64,000 bases of DNA from Spirirestis rafaelensis WJT71-NPBG6 (GTDB lineage Bacteria; Cyanobacteriota; Cyanobacteriia; Cyanobacteriales; Nostocaceae), in contig JAHHID010000034.1 in the NCBI GenBank assembly GCA_019359015.1, forward strand, positions 1 through 64,000, in the 5' to 3' direction. Below are positions 34,725 through 44,415 of this stretch, one piece after another (within the stretch, counting starts at the first letter, position 1; each line of letters begins with the position of its first letter). The notes below the pieces were generated by a model that saw only the letters and a list, made by a program, of their open reading frames with translations, was not told the origin of the DNA and ran no database searches. Position numbers and translations under genes: made by a program.

Positions 34725-35879
34725 TTAGGGTGGATCAAGTTTAAGAAACAAATTTTCGGGAACCACTTGTGTGGAGAGAGCGAGCGCCATTTTTGTTTTT
34801 CGCAACATAGCGGCTCTTCTCAAAGCCTTTAATTCTCTTGCCATGTAATCACCAACAACAGTTTCCGAACATTTACTTTGCCACCAATTTAAAGATTCTT
34901 GGTGTATTTCTTGCATGAGTTCCTGATTGTCGAGCAGCTTTTCCATCAGCGCTTCTAATTCTCGCCAATCGTTTATCTGAATCGCAGGTGAACCATCTAA
35001 ATACCATCGTGAAGGCAAAGCTTCTGTCACAACAATGCAACCATATTTCATTGCCTCAAAAAAGCGAGTTGTTTCAAACGATGTACCTCTAGGAACAAGA
35101 CATATTTTTGTATTCATCATTGTTTCAGAATAGCTGCTTGCTACTTCGCTGCTTCTTCCGTGGTACCCATCAGTAATTGATAATTCAACTTTCCAATCGG
35201 GATATTTTTCTTTAATTTTCTTGAGACTTAACATCATAAGTTTGCGAGCCAGAGTTTTGGGAGTTCCCAACCAGTACTTCAAAGACCAGATAGGATAAGA
35301 CCTGTGTACTACGCTGCCTGAAAAATAAGTGTCATACAGACGGTTTTGTATGTCCTTAATTGGTAGATCCTGAGAGTTGTTGTAACCTAAAGGAATTTCG
35401 TATATTGGGGCAATTTTATCTGTGTTCAGTAGCCAGCTTTTGAACCGATGAAATTGGTAATTGATCACCCCAGGCATCCGGACAAGGAAGATTCTCAAAA
35501 ATTGAATTAGCGTCAGCAAGTTTAGATGACAAGGCTTGAGGAGAGGATTACATCCGAGTATGGGGTGCGTGCCAATACACTTAAATACGGCTCCTACCTT
35601 GTGAGCATACTTTGGTATCCGATACCACTCGTCACCAAGTACCACAGCTACAACATTTTCCCCATATGATGGCAGTTCATCAATTTCGTCCCAAGTAACG
35701 TAGAAGACAAGACCGTTTATTCTCAAGCTCTTTTCCATAGCTTGTAAAATTTTACTCACATAAGTTGCTAATCCAAGGTCAATCGGAGGATTGGCATCGT
35801 ATATGTTCCACGGAATTACTTCTTGATTTCGCCTGATGTAGATATAGTATTGATTTGAAAGCGATTTAACCTGAGGCAT
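34725..35879 (-). CDS. Exostosin-like glycosyltransferase
   Basis: The 384-residue product contains the exostosin (GT47-type) C-terminal signature SETMMNTKICLVPRGTSFE, then TTRFFEAMKYGCIVVTEALP. This corresponds to the CLVPRG...RFFEA...GCIPV pattern. No signal peptide or membrane helix is evident, so it is probably cytosolic and acts on nucleotide sugars in polysaccharide or glycolipid synthesis. Donor and acceptor are unknown. It stands alone, with long spacers on both sides. Confidence 0.75.
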   Translation of the reverse strand: MPQVKSLSNQYYIYIRRNQEVIPWNIYDANPPIDLGLATYVSKILQAMEKSLRINGLVFYVTWDEIDELPSYGENVVAVVLGDEWYRIPKYAHKVGAVFKCIGTHPILGCNPLLKPCHLNLLTLIQFLRIFLVRMPGVINYQFHRFKSWLLNTDKIAPIYEIPLGYNNSQDLPIKDIQNRLYDTYFSGSVVHRSYPIWSLKYWLGTPKTLARKLMMLSLKKIKEKYPDWKVELSITDGYHGRSSEVASSYSETMMNTKICLVPRGTSFETTRFFEAMKYGCIVVTEALPSRWYLDGSPAIQINDWRELEALMEKLLDNQELMQEIHQESLNWWQSKCSETVVGDYMARELKALRRAAMLRKTKMALALSTQVVPENLFLKLDPP

Positions 35880-36605
35880 ATGAGTATTGGTAAATCAAGT
35901 ATTTAGATTGGTTTCTAGCATTTTTTGTACCTAGTGATACTTGTTTTTTGCTAGAAATTCGTATATATATTAGCCCTTTAGAAAATTTATATAAACTAAA
36001 TAGACGAATATTGGTCAACTCTTTACGTATATTTCGGTAATTTAAAGTTTCTGTGATTTGTTACAAATACTACTTTTATGAGAGATTTTTGTGATCTAAA
36101 TATCATTTTTTGTGTAATCTCACAGCGGTGGCTATAAATGAGCAGGTTAAGAAGATTTAAAGGTGAGATTATAAGTATAAAATAGCACTTAAATATTGAA
36201 AATCAGATGCTCATATGCAACGCTAATAAAAGAGGGACGCATATGAGCATCCCTAGAATAGGATGATTATCTTCAAAACAGGGCTTTCTGGCGCATCACG
36301 AATTAAAAAGTAAGCAGCAAATTCTCCAACTTCTACCTTGACGGGCTTGTGTATTGAGCAAATGTTTGAAAAACTAGCTTATAGAAAGAATCATCAGTGG
36401 TGCTGAATTTTGGGTGCTGAGGACCCAGCACGGGCAAGTATCCTCAAAGAAGGGCGATGTATATCTCAAACATCAGAACTTCCGAAGGAACCTCAGTTAA
36501 AGCGAGTAGCGTTGTGGAGTGTGAAGGCAGGGAGTTAATCATCTCCTAGTCTGTGGCTTTTGTGTGCCCCTCCCATAACGCCTGAATAACTATTCCCACA
36601 CCACA
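35880..36605. other. Long intergenic region with hairpin and possible gene remnants
   Basis: This 726-base region has an AT-rich first part and a strong hairpin at 36206-36251. Two short protein-like frames follow: on the minus strand, ending at about 36269, a phrase VEVGEFAAYFLIRDAPESP; on the plus strand 36407-36538, a 42-codon frame including RCISQTSELPKEPQLKRVAL. A small hairpin gtgctg...cagcac lies at about 36414-36431. These could be remnants of a mobile element or an uncharacterised RNA leader of the cyclase gene. Confidence 0.45.
36206..36251. repeat. 13-bp perfect inverted repeat hairpin
   Basis: The arms gatgctcatatgc (36206-36218) and gcatatgagcatc (36239-36251) enclose a 20-base A-rich loop. 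No T-run follows on either strand. It lies 355 bases upstream of the adenylate cyclase start. Confidence 0.85.
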
Positions 36606-38966
36606 ATGAAATACCAGGTACTAGACCGGATTTTTAACAAAGCTTTGTCTTTACGCAAATTTGAACGCTTGGAGCTTGATGAGAACTTCTGCATTATAGA
36701 TACATCCGAGCAAGTTCAACGATTTGCCGCTCGTCCTGAAGAGGTAATGCTAGGAAAAGATGTCCGGCTAAGTTTTCCGGAATTTATTGGGATTGAACAT
36801 ATTCTCATTTCTATCCTGCAAGGTGAACAGGAACTATTTGAATTAGAGACTATTGCACGCTTTTATGAAGACAAATCAGATATATATATCAATATATATA
36901 TTATTGGCGAACAAGGTGAAAAAGAATTTGCTAATAGATTAGTTATCTTGCTTGAAGATATTAGTGAAAGAATATTTTTCCAACAAAACCTCAAGCAGAA
37001 GCTTAATGAATCTACTTTATTATTAAACTCCTTAGTCACGTACAAAAGTTACATGGATGAAGTTATCGCTTCAATGGCAGATGCCTTTTTAGTGACAACT
37101 AATTCCGGAAAAATTCAAAAACTCAATCGAGCAGCACAAGAACTATTCGGTTTTACCGAAGAAGAATTAATAAATCAGCCAATTTCTTTAATAATTGATG
37201 ATAGCTTTTTCCTGCAAAGGCTGATTCGGCAGCCTTCTTTATATCACAAGTATTTCCAGAATATAGAATTAGTTTGTAGAACGAAAAAACGAGAAAAGCT
37301 TTTAGTTGCCTTTTCTTGTTCAGTTATTCAGAAAAAAACAGATGGCTTAGAAGATATTGTTTATATTGGTCGGAATATTACTGCTAGAGAACGCAGACAA
37401 CAGCTTCATGCAGTACAGTATGCCATAACACGCATTTTATCAGAATCTCAAAGCGTAAAACAAACAATACCAAAAATTTTGCAGGCAATTTGTGAAAATT
37501 TAGGATGGGATTTAGGGCAACTTTGGACAGCAAATCAATATTTAGCCACATCAGCGTCCAGAGAAAAGAAAGATAAAATAAATCCTATACTTAGATGTGT
37601 GGAAATGTGGTCGGGTCGAACAATCACCGTTCGAGAATTTAAAGCGATCGCGTGGCAAACTACGTATACCCTTGGTGTTGGTTTCCCTGGTCGAATTTGG
37701 GCAAAACGTTCGCCCCTTTGGACTAAGGATATTATGCATAATTCTGACTTTTCGCGAACCCAAAAAGCTGCTGCCACAGGATTGCACGCTGCATTTGGTT
37801 TCCCAATTATAGATGACACTGAAGTTTTAGGCGTGATGGTTTTCTTCAATCGTGAAGTACAACCTAAAAATGTAGAATTACTACAAATGATGGCTTCTAT
37901 TAGTAGCCAAATTGTTCATTTTCTCAAGCAAAAACAAGCAAATGATCTTGTTTTAAAAAGTGAAGAAAGATATCGAGATTTAGTTGAAAACGCTAACGAC
38001 TTGATTCAATCTGTTAATGCTTATGGTCGTTTTGAATATGTCAATCGTGCGTGGCGAGAAACTCTAGGATATAGTGATGCTGAAATTGCTCAAATGAATG
38101 TATTTGACATTATACATCCTGATTTTCAATCTTATTCTCGACAAATGTTTTATAGTGTGCTGTCAGGAGAAAAATTTGAGCAATTTCAAACTGCATTCGT
38201 TACTAAATATGGTCAAAAAATCTTTGTAGAAGGAAACATAAATTGTAAATTGGTGAGAGGAAAACCAGTTGCAACTCGCGGCATTTTTCGTAACATCACT
38301 CAGCGGCTAGAAGTTGAAGAAGCACTGCATTATCAACAGAAACAAACTGAAGGCTTGTTGCTAAATATTTTGCCAGAAGCAATAGCTAACCGTCTCAAAC
38401 AACAATTAGGGACGATCGCCGAAGACTTTGCTGATGTTACAGTTTTATTTGCAGATATCGTTGGCTTTACAGAAATCGCTTCTTCTCTAAGTGCGATTCA
38501 ACTTGTAAGGTTACTCAACCAAATTTTTTCAGATTTCGATCGCCTAAGTGACCAATATAATTTAGAGAAAATCAAAACCATTGGCGATGCTTATATGGTA
38601 GTTGGTGGCTTACCCAGACGCAGCCCACATCATGCCCAGGCGATCGCTCAAATGGCACTCGATATGCAAATAGCGATCGCTAAATTTAATGCCGAAAATC
38701 AGCAAAACTTCTCGATTCGTATCGGCATCCATAGCGGTTCCGTAGTTGCTGGAGTAATCGGTATCAAAAAACTTCCTTATGACCTCTGGGGAGACACCGT
38801 GAACATCGCCAGCCGCATGGAATCCCAAGGTTTTACCAACAAAATCCAAGTATCGGAAACCACCTATCAACACTTGCGTGATGAATTTTTGTTTGAAAAG
38901 CGCGGTGAAATCGAAGTTAAAGGTAAAGGGAAAATGACAACTTATTTGTTGATTGGGAGGAAATAA
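36606..38966 (+). CDS. Adenylate cyclase with PAS and GAF sensor domains
   Basis: The 786-residue product has a PAS-like domain (about 15-125), PAS (about 145-260), GAF (about 265-435) and PAS (about 450-575). A class III cyclase domain occupies about 590-786. Metal-binding aspartates lie in LFADIVGFT (Asp617) and in TIGDAYM. The purine-specifying Lys in EKIKTIGD and Asp in YDLWGDTVN point to ATP rather than GTP. The transition-state Asn/Arg lie in NIASRM. No membrane helices, so it is cytosolic and makes cAMP. The GAF lacks bilin-binding signatures. The last PAS precedes a coiled linker LLLNILPEAIANRL typical of cyclases. Confidence 0.92.
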   Translation: MKYQVLDRIFNKALSLRKFERLELDENFCIIDTSEQVQRFAARPEEVMLGKDVRLSFPEFIGIEHILISILQGEQELFELETIARFYEDKSDIYINIYIIGEQGEKEFANRLVILLEDISERIFFQQNLKQKLNESTLLLNSLVTYKSYMDEVIASMADAFLVTTNSGKIQKLNRAAQELFGFTEEELINQPISLIIDDSFFLQRLIRQPSLYHKYFQNIELVCRTKKREKLLVAFSCSVIQKKTDGLEDIVYIGRNITARERRQQLHAVQYAITRILSESQSVKQTIPKILQAICENLGWDLGQLWTANQYLATSASREKKDKINPILRCVEMWSGRTITVREFKAIAWQTTYTLGVGFPGRIWAKRSPLWTKDIMHNSDFSRTQKAAATGLHAAFGFPIIDDTEVLGVMVFFNREVQPKNVELLQMMASISSQIVHFLKQKQANDLVLKSEERYRDLVENANDLIQSVNAYGRFEYVNRAWRETLGYSDAEIAQMNVFDIIHPDFQSYSRQMFYSVLSGEKFEQFQTAFVTKYGQKIFVEGNINCKLVRGKPVATRGIFRNITQRLEVEEALHYQQKQTEGLLLNILPEAIANRLKQQLGTIAEDFADVTVLFADIVGFTEIASSLSAIQLVRLLNQIFSDFDRLSDQYNLEKIKTIGDAYMVVGGLPRRSPHHAQAIAQMALDMQIAIAKFNAENQQNFSIRIGIHSGSVVAGVIGIKKLPYDLWGDTVNIASRMESQGFTNKIQVSETTYQHLRDEFLFEKRGEIEVKGKGKMTTYLLIGRK

Positions 38967-39058
38967 GGAGTGGGGGAGTCGAGGAGTGGGGGAGTCGAGG
39001 ACAAGGAGAATAATTCTTCTTTCCCCCCATCCCCCCCTCTCCCTGTCCCCCTCCTCCA

Positions 39059-40246
39059 CTACGGAGTATTAGGAATTAACCTACCACAGGGATAAGTTGC
39101 TGCTTCATTAGAAGCGTTATCAGCCATAACAGCGGGGATTTTATCTACTGGTTGAGTTTTGGCTGCAAGATAGTCTTGACGCAGTTTCTCGGTTATTTCT
39201 TCTCGTCTGTCGTATATTCGCTTTAGAGGGCGAGGCTGGCACTGGTTCATCACGTATGCTGTTACCAGTGGTAAAGCGATCGTGCTATCTGTGTAACAAA
39301 CAATCGTGCTGGGTAATTCTTCTGGGTCAATTTTACCCCAGCTAACGGCTTCTGAGGGAGTAGCCCCAGATAAACCGCCGGTATCTGGACGCGCATCGGT
39401 AAACTGTATAAAGTAATCGTGTCCCCGTTCTTCTAGTCCCAGGACTTCATGAATTTGTGGTTGGGTTTGTAGCAAAAAATTCTTGGGACTACCACCACCG
39501 ATAATTACAGCCGCACTTTTGCCTTCAGATTCGCCTTTTGAGTCGCGTGCAGTGTAGGCGATCGCTGCCGTCTCGTTCACGTCAATTGAGGGATCTAAAA
39601 TCAATTTAGAGCCTTCTAACGCCAAAGCCGCCACATTCATCCCAATTGAACTATCACCAGGAGAAGACGTATAAATCGGTACGCCACATTCATAAGCTGT
39701 CGCAAGCAAACAAGAATGCTGCACTCCTAATTGCTTTTCGACTTCCCGGACATATTTACCTAGCAAATAGTGAAATTCAGCCGTTCCCATCCGCTTCTGG
39801 AATGGCTCTGCTTGCAAAATCTTGCGGATAAAAGCATCAGTTTCCAACAGCACATCGTAGCCAAAGATAATGTCATAAATACGGATAGTGCTTTGCTGAC
39901 GCAGTTTCACATCATCTAAAAATGGATTACCTGCAAACAGTTCAAAACCCAATCCATAATGCATATCGTGGTAAAGATTCGCACCAGTGCTAATCATCCA
40001 GTCAATAAAGCCGTTGCGAATCAGGGGTGCTAGCGCAGAAACTCCAAATCCTGCTGGTGTCATTGCACCGGAAAGGCTAACTCCCACGGTTACACCTTCG
40101 GTTAGCACATCCTTACTCAGCAGTTGGCAGATTTCTCGCAAACGCGCCGAGTTATAGGCGGTGAAGTAATTATCAATCAAATCAACCACACTAACATTGG
40201 TTGACATCGGTGTAGGTGAGATTTTTTGACCCAGCTGTTTTGACAT
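39059..40246 (-). CDS. Deoxyhypusine-synthase-like protein (polyamine metabolism)
   Basis: The 395-residue product starts [13 protein letters not shown] and belongs to the deoxyhypusine synthase family: [51 protein letters not shown], and GGGSPKNF carrying the active-site-like lysine. [25 protein letters not shown] also matches. Bacteria lack eIF5A; bacterial members are linked to homospermidine or related polyamine synthesis. I infer spermidine/NAD-dependent aminobutyl transfer. The frame extends to 40270 but the ATG at 40244-40246 fits homologues better. Confidence 0.85.
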   Translation of the reverse strand: MSKQLGQKISPTPMSTNVSVVDLIDNYFTAYNSARLREICQLLSKDVLTEGVTVGVSLSGAMTPAGFGVSALAPLIRNGFIDWMISTGANLYHDMHYGLGFELFAGNPFLDDVKLRQQSTIRIYDIIFGYDVLLETDAFIRKILQAEPFQKRMGTAEFHYLLGKYVREVEKQLGVQHSCLLATAYECGVPIYTSSPGDSSIGMNVAALALEGSKLILDPSIDVNETAAIAYTARDSKGESEGKSAAVIIGGGSPKNFLLQTQPQIHEVLGLEERGHDYFIQFTDARPDTGGLSGATPSEAVSWGKIDPEELPSTIVCYTDSTIALPLVTAYVMNQCQPRPLKRIYDRREEITEKLRQDYLAAKTQPVDKIPAVMADNASNEAATYPCGRLIPNTP

Positions 40247-40288
40247 TTTGCACTCCCGCAGAGTAAACACGCTCCCATGTAATGTTAA

Positions 40289-40894
40289 CTAGCTTTGAGT
40301 AATTTCTTGCATCACCTGTAGGTACGAATCGTAAGTACTCTGGGAAAAACAGACAAAAATCACCTGTTTTATTGAGCGATCGCTCTGTAAAAACTTATTA
40401 ACTTCACTCAGGGCAATTTTACTAGCACGTTCTATTGGAAATCGATAAACACCTGTACTAATTGCCGGAAAAGCGATCGTTTCAATTTTGTATTCTTCTG
40501 CTAAAGCTAAACTCTGACGATAACAACTGGCTAACAACTCATCTTCACCATGATTTCCACTCTCCCACACCGGACCGACTGTGTGAATTACCCATTTTGC
40601 CGGGAGGTTATAACCTTTAGTTATTTTAGCTTCGCCAGTTTCACAGCCGTTCAACTTACGGCATTCTTCTAGCAATTCTCGTCCAGCAGCGCGGTGAATT
40701 GCCCCATCTACACCACCCCCACCAAGTAGAGAAGTATTTGCTGCATTGACGATCGCATCAACTTTCAATTGAGTAATATCACCTTGAACCACTTCGATTT
40801 GCGTCATTGTCCCTGGTTTGCTGTTTTCTAAAATCATAGCTGCACGAATTGCTGCAAGTGCAGAATTGCTTGAATCTAAAGCGTTATCAATCAT
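40289..40894 (-). CDS. Macrodomain protein (ADP-ribosyl/O-acetyl-ADP-ribose hydrolase type)
   Basis: The macrodomain begins at residue 30 with [14 protein letters not shown]. It shows [23 protein letters not shown], which combines the catalytic-type Asn/Asp with a glycine loop, and then [22 protein letters not shown] and [13 protein letters not shown]. This matches MacroD-type hydrolases that remove ADP-ribose from proteins or O-acetyl-ADP-ribose. The first 29 residues may be untranslated if the ATG at 40805-40807 is used. The long start lies 5 bases after the upstream DUF6508 gene, suggesting an operon. Confidence 0.88.
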   Translation of the reverse strand: MIDNALDSSNSALAAIRAAMILENSKPGTMTQIEVVQGDITQLKVDAIVNAANTSLLGGGGVDGAIHRAAGRELLEECRKLNGCETGEAKITKGYNLPAKWVIHTVGPVWESGNHGEDELLASCYRQSLALAEEYKIETIAFPAISTGVYRFPIERASKIALSEVNKFLQSDRSIKQVIFVCFSQSTYDSYLQVMQEITQS

Positions 40895-40899
40895 GGACG

Positions 40900-41238
40900 C
40901 TAAATGACCCCTAGAAAAGCGCGATCGCAGCGGACGTGGGTTGTCAATAATTTTTGTAAGGTAGAAATGTCAGCAGAATTTAACAATTCTGGATGTTGGA
41001 TGAAACGTTGAGCTTCGTTCTGCCAAGTTGTCCAATCAAAGGAAATGACAAAATTTTCTTGGTAAAGTGCTTTAATGAATTTCTCAAATTCTTTAGAATA
41101 GCAATAAGGGTCTAAAGTTAAGGATTCAGTTTGTATATTATATAGTTTTGCTTTTTTGCTAGAAAGTATCGGTAAGAAAGCTAACACTGTATCAATATTT
41201 TTCCGGGTAATCTCGCTGGACATATCCAATAATGCCAT
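40900..41238 (-). CDS. DUF6508-type protein upstream of macrodomain gene
   Basis: The 112-residue product contains [51 protein letters not shown] and [12 protein letters not shown], resembling the DUF6508 family (the FDW-x-x-W and LLTxHxRxDR segments). Function unknown. It precedes a macrodomain gene by 5 bases. The pairing suggests a link with ADP-ribose metabolism or stress response, but this is inference only. Confidence 0.7.
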   Translation of the reverse strand: MALLDMSSEITRKNIDTVLAFLPILSSKKAKLYNIQTESLTLDPYCYSKEFEKFIKALYQENFVISFDWTTWQNEAQRFIQHPELLNSADISTLQKLLTTHVRCDRAFLGVI

Positions 41239-41415
41239 TTAATTAAAATGGTATAAACAACCAAATTCTGATTCATTTTATAAGGAATTGCGGATTAGGG
41301 ATTTTGGTTGATTTTGCTTAAAATCCCACCCCAAAGGTACGCGGATTTTTCCCAATCCCTAGTCCCTAGTACCCAGTACCCTTTATTAGTCGTTGAGAGT
41401 AATTTACATAGATTG

Positions 41416-42093
41416 ATGAAACCCGATACCACAACAGAATTTAACTCAGACCCAGAAATTGATCGCTTAATCGATGAAGTAATAACCTCTTCTTTAACGG
41501 ATGAGCAGTATCGCAAAAAGATGCAGCGACGTAAGGAAGTCCAAGATCAACGCATAGCGAATGCTGTCCCGGAAAAAGGGTTAGTTATTATTAATACCGG
41601 TAATGGTAAGGGGAAAACTACTGCCGCGTTGGGGATGGTATTGCGATCGCTTGGTCATGGATATAAGGTGGCGATCGTCCAATTTATTAAAGGTGCATGG
41701 GAACCTTCAGAAAAAAAGGTTTTCAGTATGTGGCAAGACCAGTTAGAATTTCATGCTATGGGCGAAGGCTTTACCTGGGAAACTCAAGACCGCGATCGCG
41801 ACCTCGATAAAGCTTACGACGCTTGGCAAAAATCATTAGAATACATCCGCAATCCAGACTTCAAGCTGGTGCTGTTAGATGAAATTAATATCGCTGTGAA
41901 AATGGGTTATTTACAAGTTGACGAAATTTTAGCAGGTTTACAGCAAAAAACACCTGAAAAACACGTTATTCTCACAGGTAGAGGCGCACCAGCGGCTTTA
42001 ATTGAACGAGCCGATTTAGTTACAGAAATGACTTTAGTTAAGCATCCTTTTCGCGATCAAGGCGTGAAGGCGCAAGCTGGGATTGAGTTTTAA
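41416..42093 (+). CDS. cobO: Cob(I)yrinic acid a,c-diamide adenosyltransferase (CobO/CobA)
   Basis: From MKPDTTTEFNSDPEI the product has 225 residues with the P-loop NTGNGKGKTTAALGM (GNGKGKTT at 62-69), KVAIVQFIKGAWEPSE, and the Walker B-like LVLLDEINIAVKMGYL. HVILTGRGAPAALIERADLVTEM follows. The enzyme adenosylates cobalt of corrinoids using ATP in B12 synthesis and salvage. The frame is open to 41308, but the upstream part is repeat-like text and lacks homology. Confidence 0.92.
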   Translation: MKPDTTTEFNSDPEIDRLIDEVITSSLTDEQYRKKMQRRKEVQDQRIANAVPEKGLVIINTGNGKGKTTAALGMVLRSLGHGYKVAIVQFIKGAWEPSEKKVFSMWQDQLEFHAMGEGFTWETQDRDRDLDKAYDAWQKSLEYIRNPDFKLVLLDEINIAVKMGYLQVDEILAGLQQKTPEKHVILTGRGAPAALIERADLVTEMTLVKHPFRDQGVKAQAGIEF

Positions 42094-42162
42094 TTTTCAA
42101 TGATGAATGATCGATGATGCCAAAACTCATTATTCATCGTTCATCATTCAGCATTCATTATT

Positions 42163-42966
42163 TTACTCACTTTTGATATCACCATCTGAAGCTTGATTGC
42201 ACATCTGCAAAATTCGGTGATCGTTATCACTGACAGAATTTAATTTATGATAGTCTTGTAGAGCCAGTGAGTACGCATAAGTCATTGGCTCATCCGGATC
42301 TAGTTTCGGTAATGTATTTGCCGCAGCCACCTGTTCTAGACCTCCTTCACCTGGCGCAGTAACCGTCATCGCCAATGCTCCTGAGGACTCGATATTGCCT
42401 TGAAAACAACTAAACTCAGAACTGGGCATATACAACGCACCCATCACCTGATTTTGTCGCTTTTGAAATACAATATATCCTTGCCCAAGTTGGTTTGGTT
42501 GTGGAGATTGACCGTAAAGATAAACCCCATCTTGTTTGGGAAAGTTCGCGCTTTGAACTCCGGCGTTTTTTGTCGCTTTTTGACTGTCAGTAAGTAGTGC
42601 GGTAGTTGTAGGTACTGTTTTTAATTGTTTAGATGCTTTTGGCGCTGCTTTCGCTTGAGTGTTAGCTTTTGCAGAATTTTGAGCCGCACCCGCTCTACGA
42701 AGTTTTACTCGCTCGTTGTTTGTAGAAGATACCTTGTCATAATCCTCTTGGTTAAGACTAGCGTTAGCCTGGATTTGTCTTTGTTGTAAAACAGCGTTTC
42801 TAGAAACTTGCAAATCCGTAACCAGCAACGTTGATGTTTCTACTGTTTTTATTTGGTTGCTCAAAACTGGTTTAGCCTGTTCGCCAATAACACCAACGGT
42901 TATAACTAAGCCAGCGAGGGGAATTGTCCATTTGCGAGGGGGAAATAATTTATTAATATGCAGCAC
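42163..42966 (-). CDS. Exported protein of unknown function, cyanobacterial type
   Basis: The 267-residue product has an N-terminal hydrophobic helix (about residues 14-28, IPLAGLVITVGVIG) after basic residues, consistent with a signal or anchor. A low-complexity Ala/Lys/Thr/Gln-rich region spans about 80-140. A C-terminal globular part has QDGVYLYGQSPQPNQLGQGY and YIVFQKRQNQVMGALYMPSS, with two Cys (FSCFQGN and QMCNQA) that could form a disulfide. No family name could be assigned. It is convergent with cobO. Confidence 0.7.
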   Translation of the reverse strand: MLHINKLFPPRKWTIPLAGLVITVGVIGEQAKPVLSNQIKTVETSTLLVTDLQVSRNAVLQQRQIQANASLNQEDYDKVSSTNNERVKLRRAGAAQNSAKANTQAKAAPKASKQLKTVPTTTALLTDSQKATKNAGVQSANFPKQDGVYLYGQSPQPNQLGQGYIVFQKRQNQVMGALYMPSSEFSCFQGNIESSGALAMTVTAPGEGGLEQVAAANTLPKLDPDEPMTYAYSLALQDYHKLNSVSDNDHRILQMCNQASDGDIKSE

Positions 42967-43373
42967 CCAAATTCTCCTGTGAAAAACTTACTACGTACTC
43001 TGCCACCTATTTAAACCGTAACCAAGTATCTAGGGATCAAGGCTCTGTCAAAGGTTTGATTTATATTGTGCGGAAAAACACACTTTCAAGAAAGGAAGTT
43101 TTTATCTAGTTTTTAAGCGTTAATTAGAAAATACTATTGTTTAAGCGATTTTCGCTTCATTAAGTAAATTCACTCTCTGGAGTGAGGTTTTCGGAAAATT
43201 CCTAATATATTTTTATTTAACTTTTTTATTTTCATAAATAATATTTATTTTCAGCCACCTCTCGTTCCTTGGCTCTGCCAGGGAATGTACTTTTTGGAGG
43301 CAGAGCCTCCATTACTGAAGGTCGAGGCAGCAGCCCTGTTGTATGCATTCCCAGCAAGAGTGCTAGAAACGAC
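42967..43373. other. Intergenic region containing dispersed ggaggcagagcctcc repeat
   Basis: AT-rich DNA up to about 43255 is followed by a copy of the interspersed repeat also found at 15848-15895: palindrome at 43296-43310, then gcattcccag at about 43354. The promoter of the exported-protein gene should lie near 42970-43020. Nothing else seen. Confidence 0.6.
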
Positions 43374-43404
43374 AAAAAAAATCGCCCCCTGAATTCAGGA
43401 GGCG
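43374..43404 (-). terminator. Rho-independent terminator of the sigma factor gene
   Basis: On the minus strand a stem gcctcctg/cagggggc with loop aatt (43384-43404) is followed by eight Ts (43374-43381 on the plus strand are A). It lies 28 bases after the sigma factor stop. Confidence 0.85.
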
Positions 43405-43431
43405 CGTCGCCTAGAGCGATATAGCTTATAA

Positions 43432-44415
43432 CTAGCTAGCAACGTACTCTTTAACATTTGCGCGACGACGACGCAGATGAGCAAGGGCTTGATGCTCTAA
43501 TTGGCGGACGCGCTCGCGGCTAAGGCTTAAGCGTTCGCCAACTTTCGCCAGAGACATTTCGTTACCATCTTCTAAACCAAAGCGCAAAGCCAAAACTTCT
43601 CGCTGTTGGGGGGTGAGTTCAGCCAGAAGGGTGTTCAAGTCTTGACGCAAGAATTCTTGAGTCATGTAATACTCAGGTGATGGTCCATCATCTTCGAGCA
43701 TTTCTTGCAACTCAGTATCTTGATTATCGCCAACTCGTACATCTAAAGAAACTGGCTGACGCGCCATATTTAGGTATTCGCGAATTTGAGCGGGTTCTAG
43801 CTCAAGCTCTTTGGCAATTTCTGCCGGTGTTGGCGATCGCCCTAACTTTTGAGCTAGTTCGCGCTGTACTTTTTTGATTTTGTTCAGCTTCTCGGTAATG
43901 TGGATCGGTAAGCGAATAGTCCGACCTTGTTGAGCGATCGCCCGCGTAATCGCTTGACGAATCCACCAGTAAGCGTAAGTTGAGAACTTATAACCCCGTG
44001 TCGGGTCAAATTTCTCTACACCTCTCTCTAATCCTAGAGTTCCCTCTTGGATCAAATCGAGAAACTCCATGTTACGCTTTTGGTACTTTTTCGCAATAGC
44101 GACGACTAAGCGCAAATTCGCTTCAATCATCTTTTGCTTTGCCCGCTTACCTTGATGCACAAGCTGTGTAACCTCTGCCTCTGGCTGGTTAACGTGGCTT
44201 GCCCACTCCTCTAAGCTTATTTCGCGGTGCAGTTTCTTTTCTAAAGCCTCTTTGGCTTCCACTAACTTCATCATGTGTTGCACCTGCTTCCCAAAGATGA
44301 TTTCTTGATCACGGGTTAGCAGTGGTACACGACCAATCTCGCGCAGATAGGTTCGCACCATATCAGCCGTGAATTTGGTGTTAGTGTTTTCAGTTTGGGT
44401 GTTAGCAGTAGGCAT
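43432..44415 (-). CDS. Group 2 RNA polymerase sigma factor (SigB/SigD type)
   Basis: The 327-residue product shows sigma-70 region 1.2 (DMVRTYLREIGRVPLLTRDQE) and region 2 (NLRLVVAIAKKYQKRN, EFLDLIQEGTLGL, then GYKFSTYAYWWIRQAITRAI). Region 3 includes LPIHITEKLNKIKK. Region 4 includes TPQQREVLALRFGLEDG and LSRERVRQLEHQALAHLR. It lacks the long region 1.1 of SigA, so it is a non-essential group 2 factor responding to conditions such as light, carbon or nitrogen. Which paralogue it is cannot be fixed from sequence alone. A strong terminator follows. Confidence 0.92.
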   Translation of the reverse strand: MPTANTQTENTNTKFTADMVRTYLREIGRVPLLTRDQEIIFGKQVQHMMKLVEAKEALEKKLHREISLEEWASHVNQPEAEVTQLVHQGKRAKQKMIEANLRLVVAIAKKYQKRNMEFLDLIQEGTLGLERGVEKFDPTRGYKFSTYAYWWIRQAITRAIAQQGRTIRLPIHITEKLNKIKKVQRELAQKLGRSPTPAEIAKELELEPAQIREYLNMARQPVSLDVRVGDNQDTELQEMLEDDGPSPEYYMTQEFLRQDLNTLLAELTPQQREVLALRFGLEDGNEMSLAKVGERLSLSRERVRQLEHQALAHLRRRRANVKEYVAS

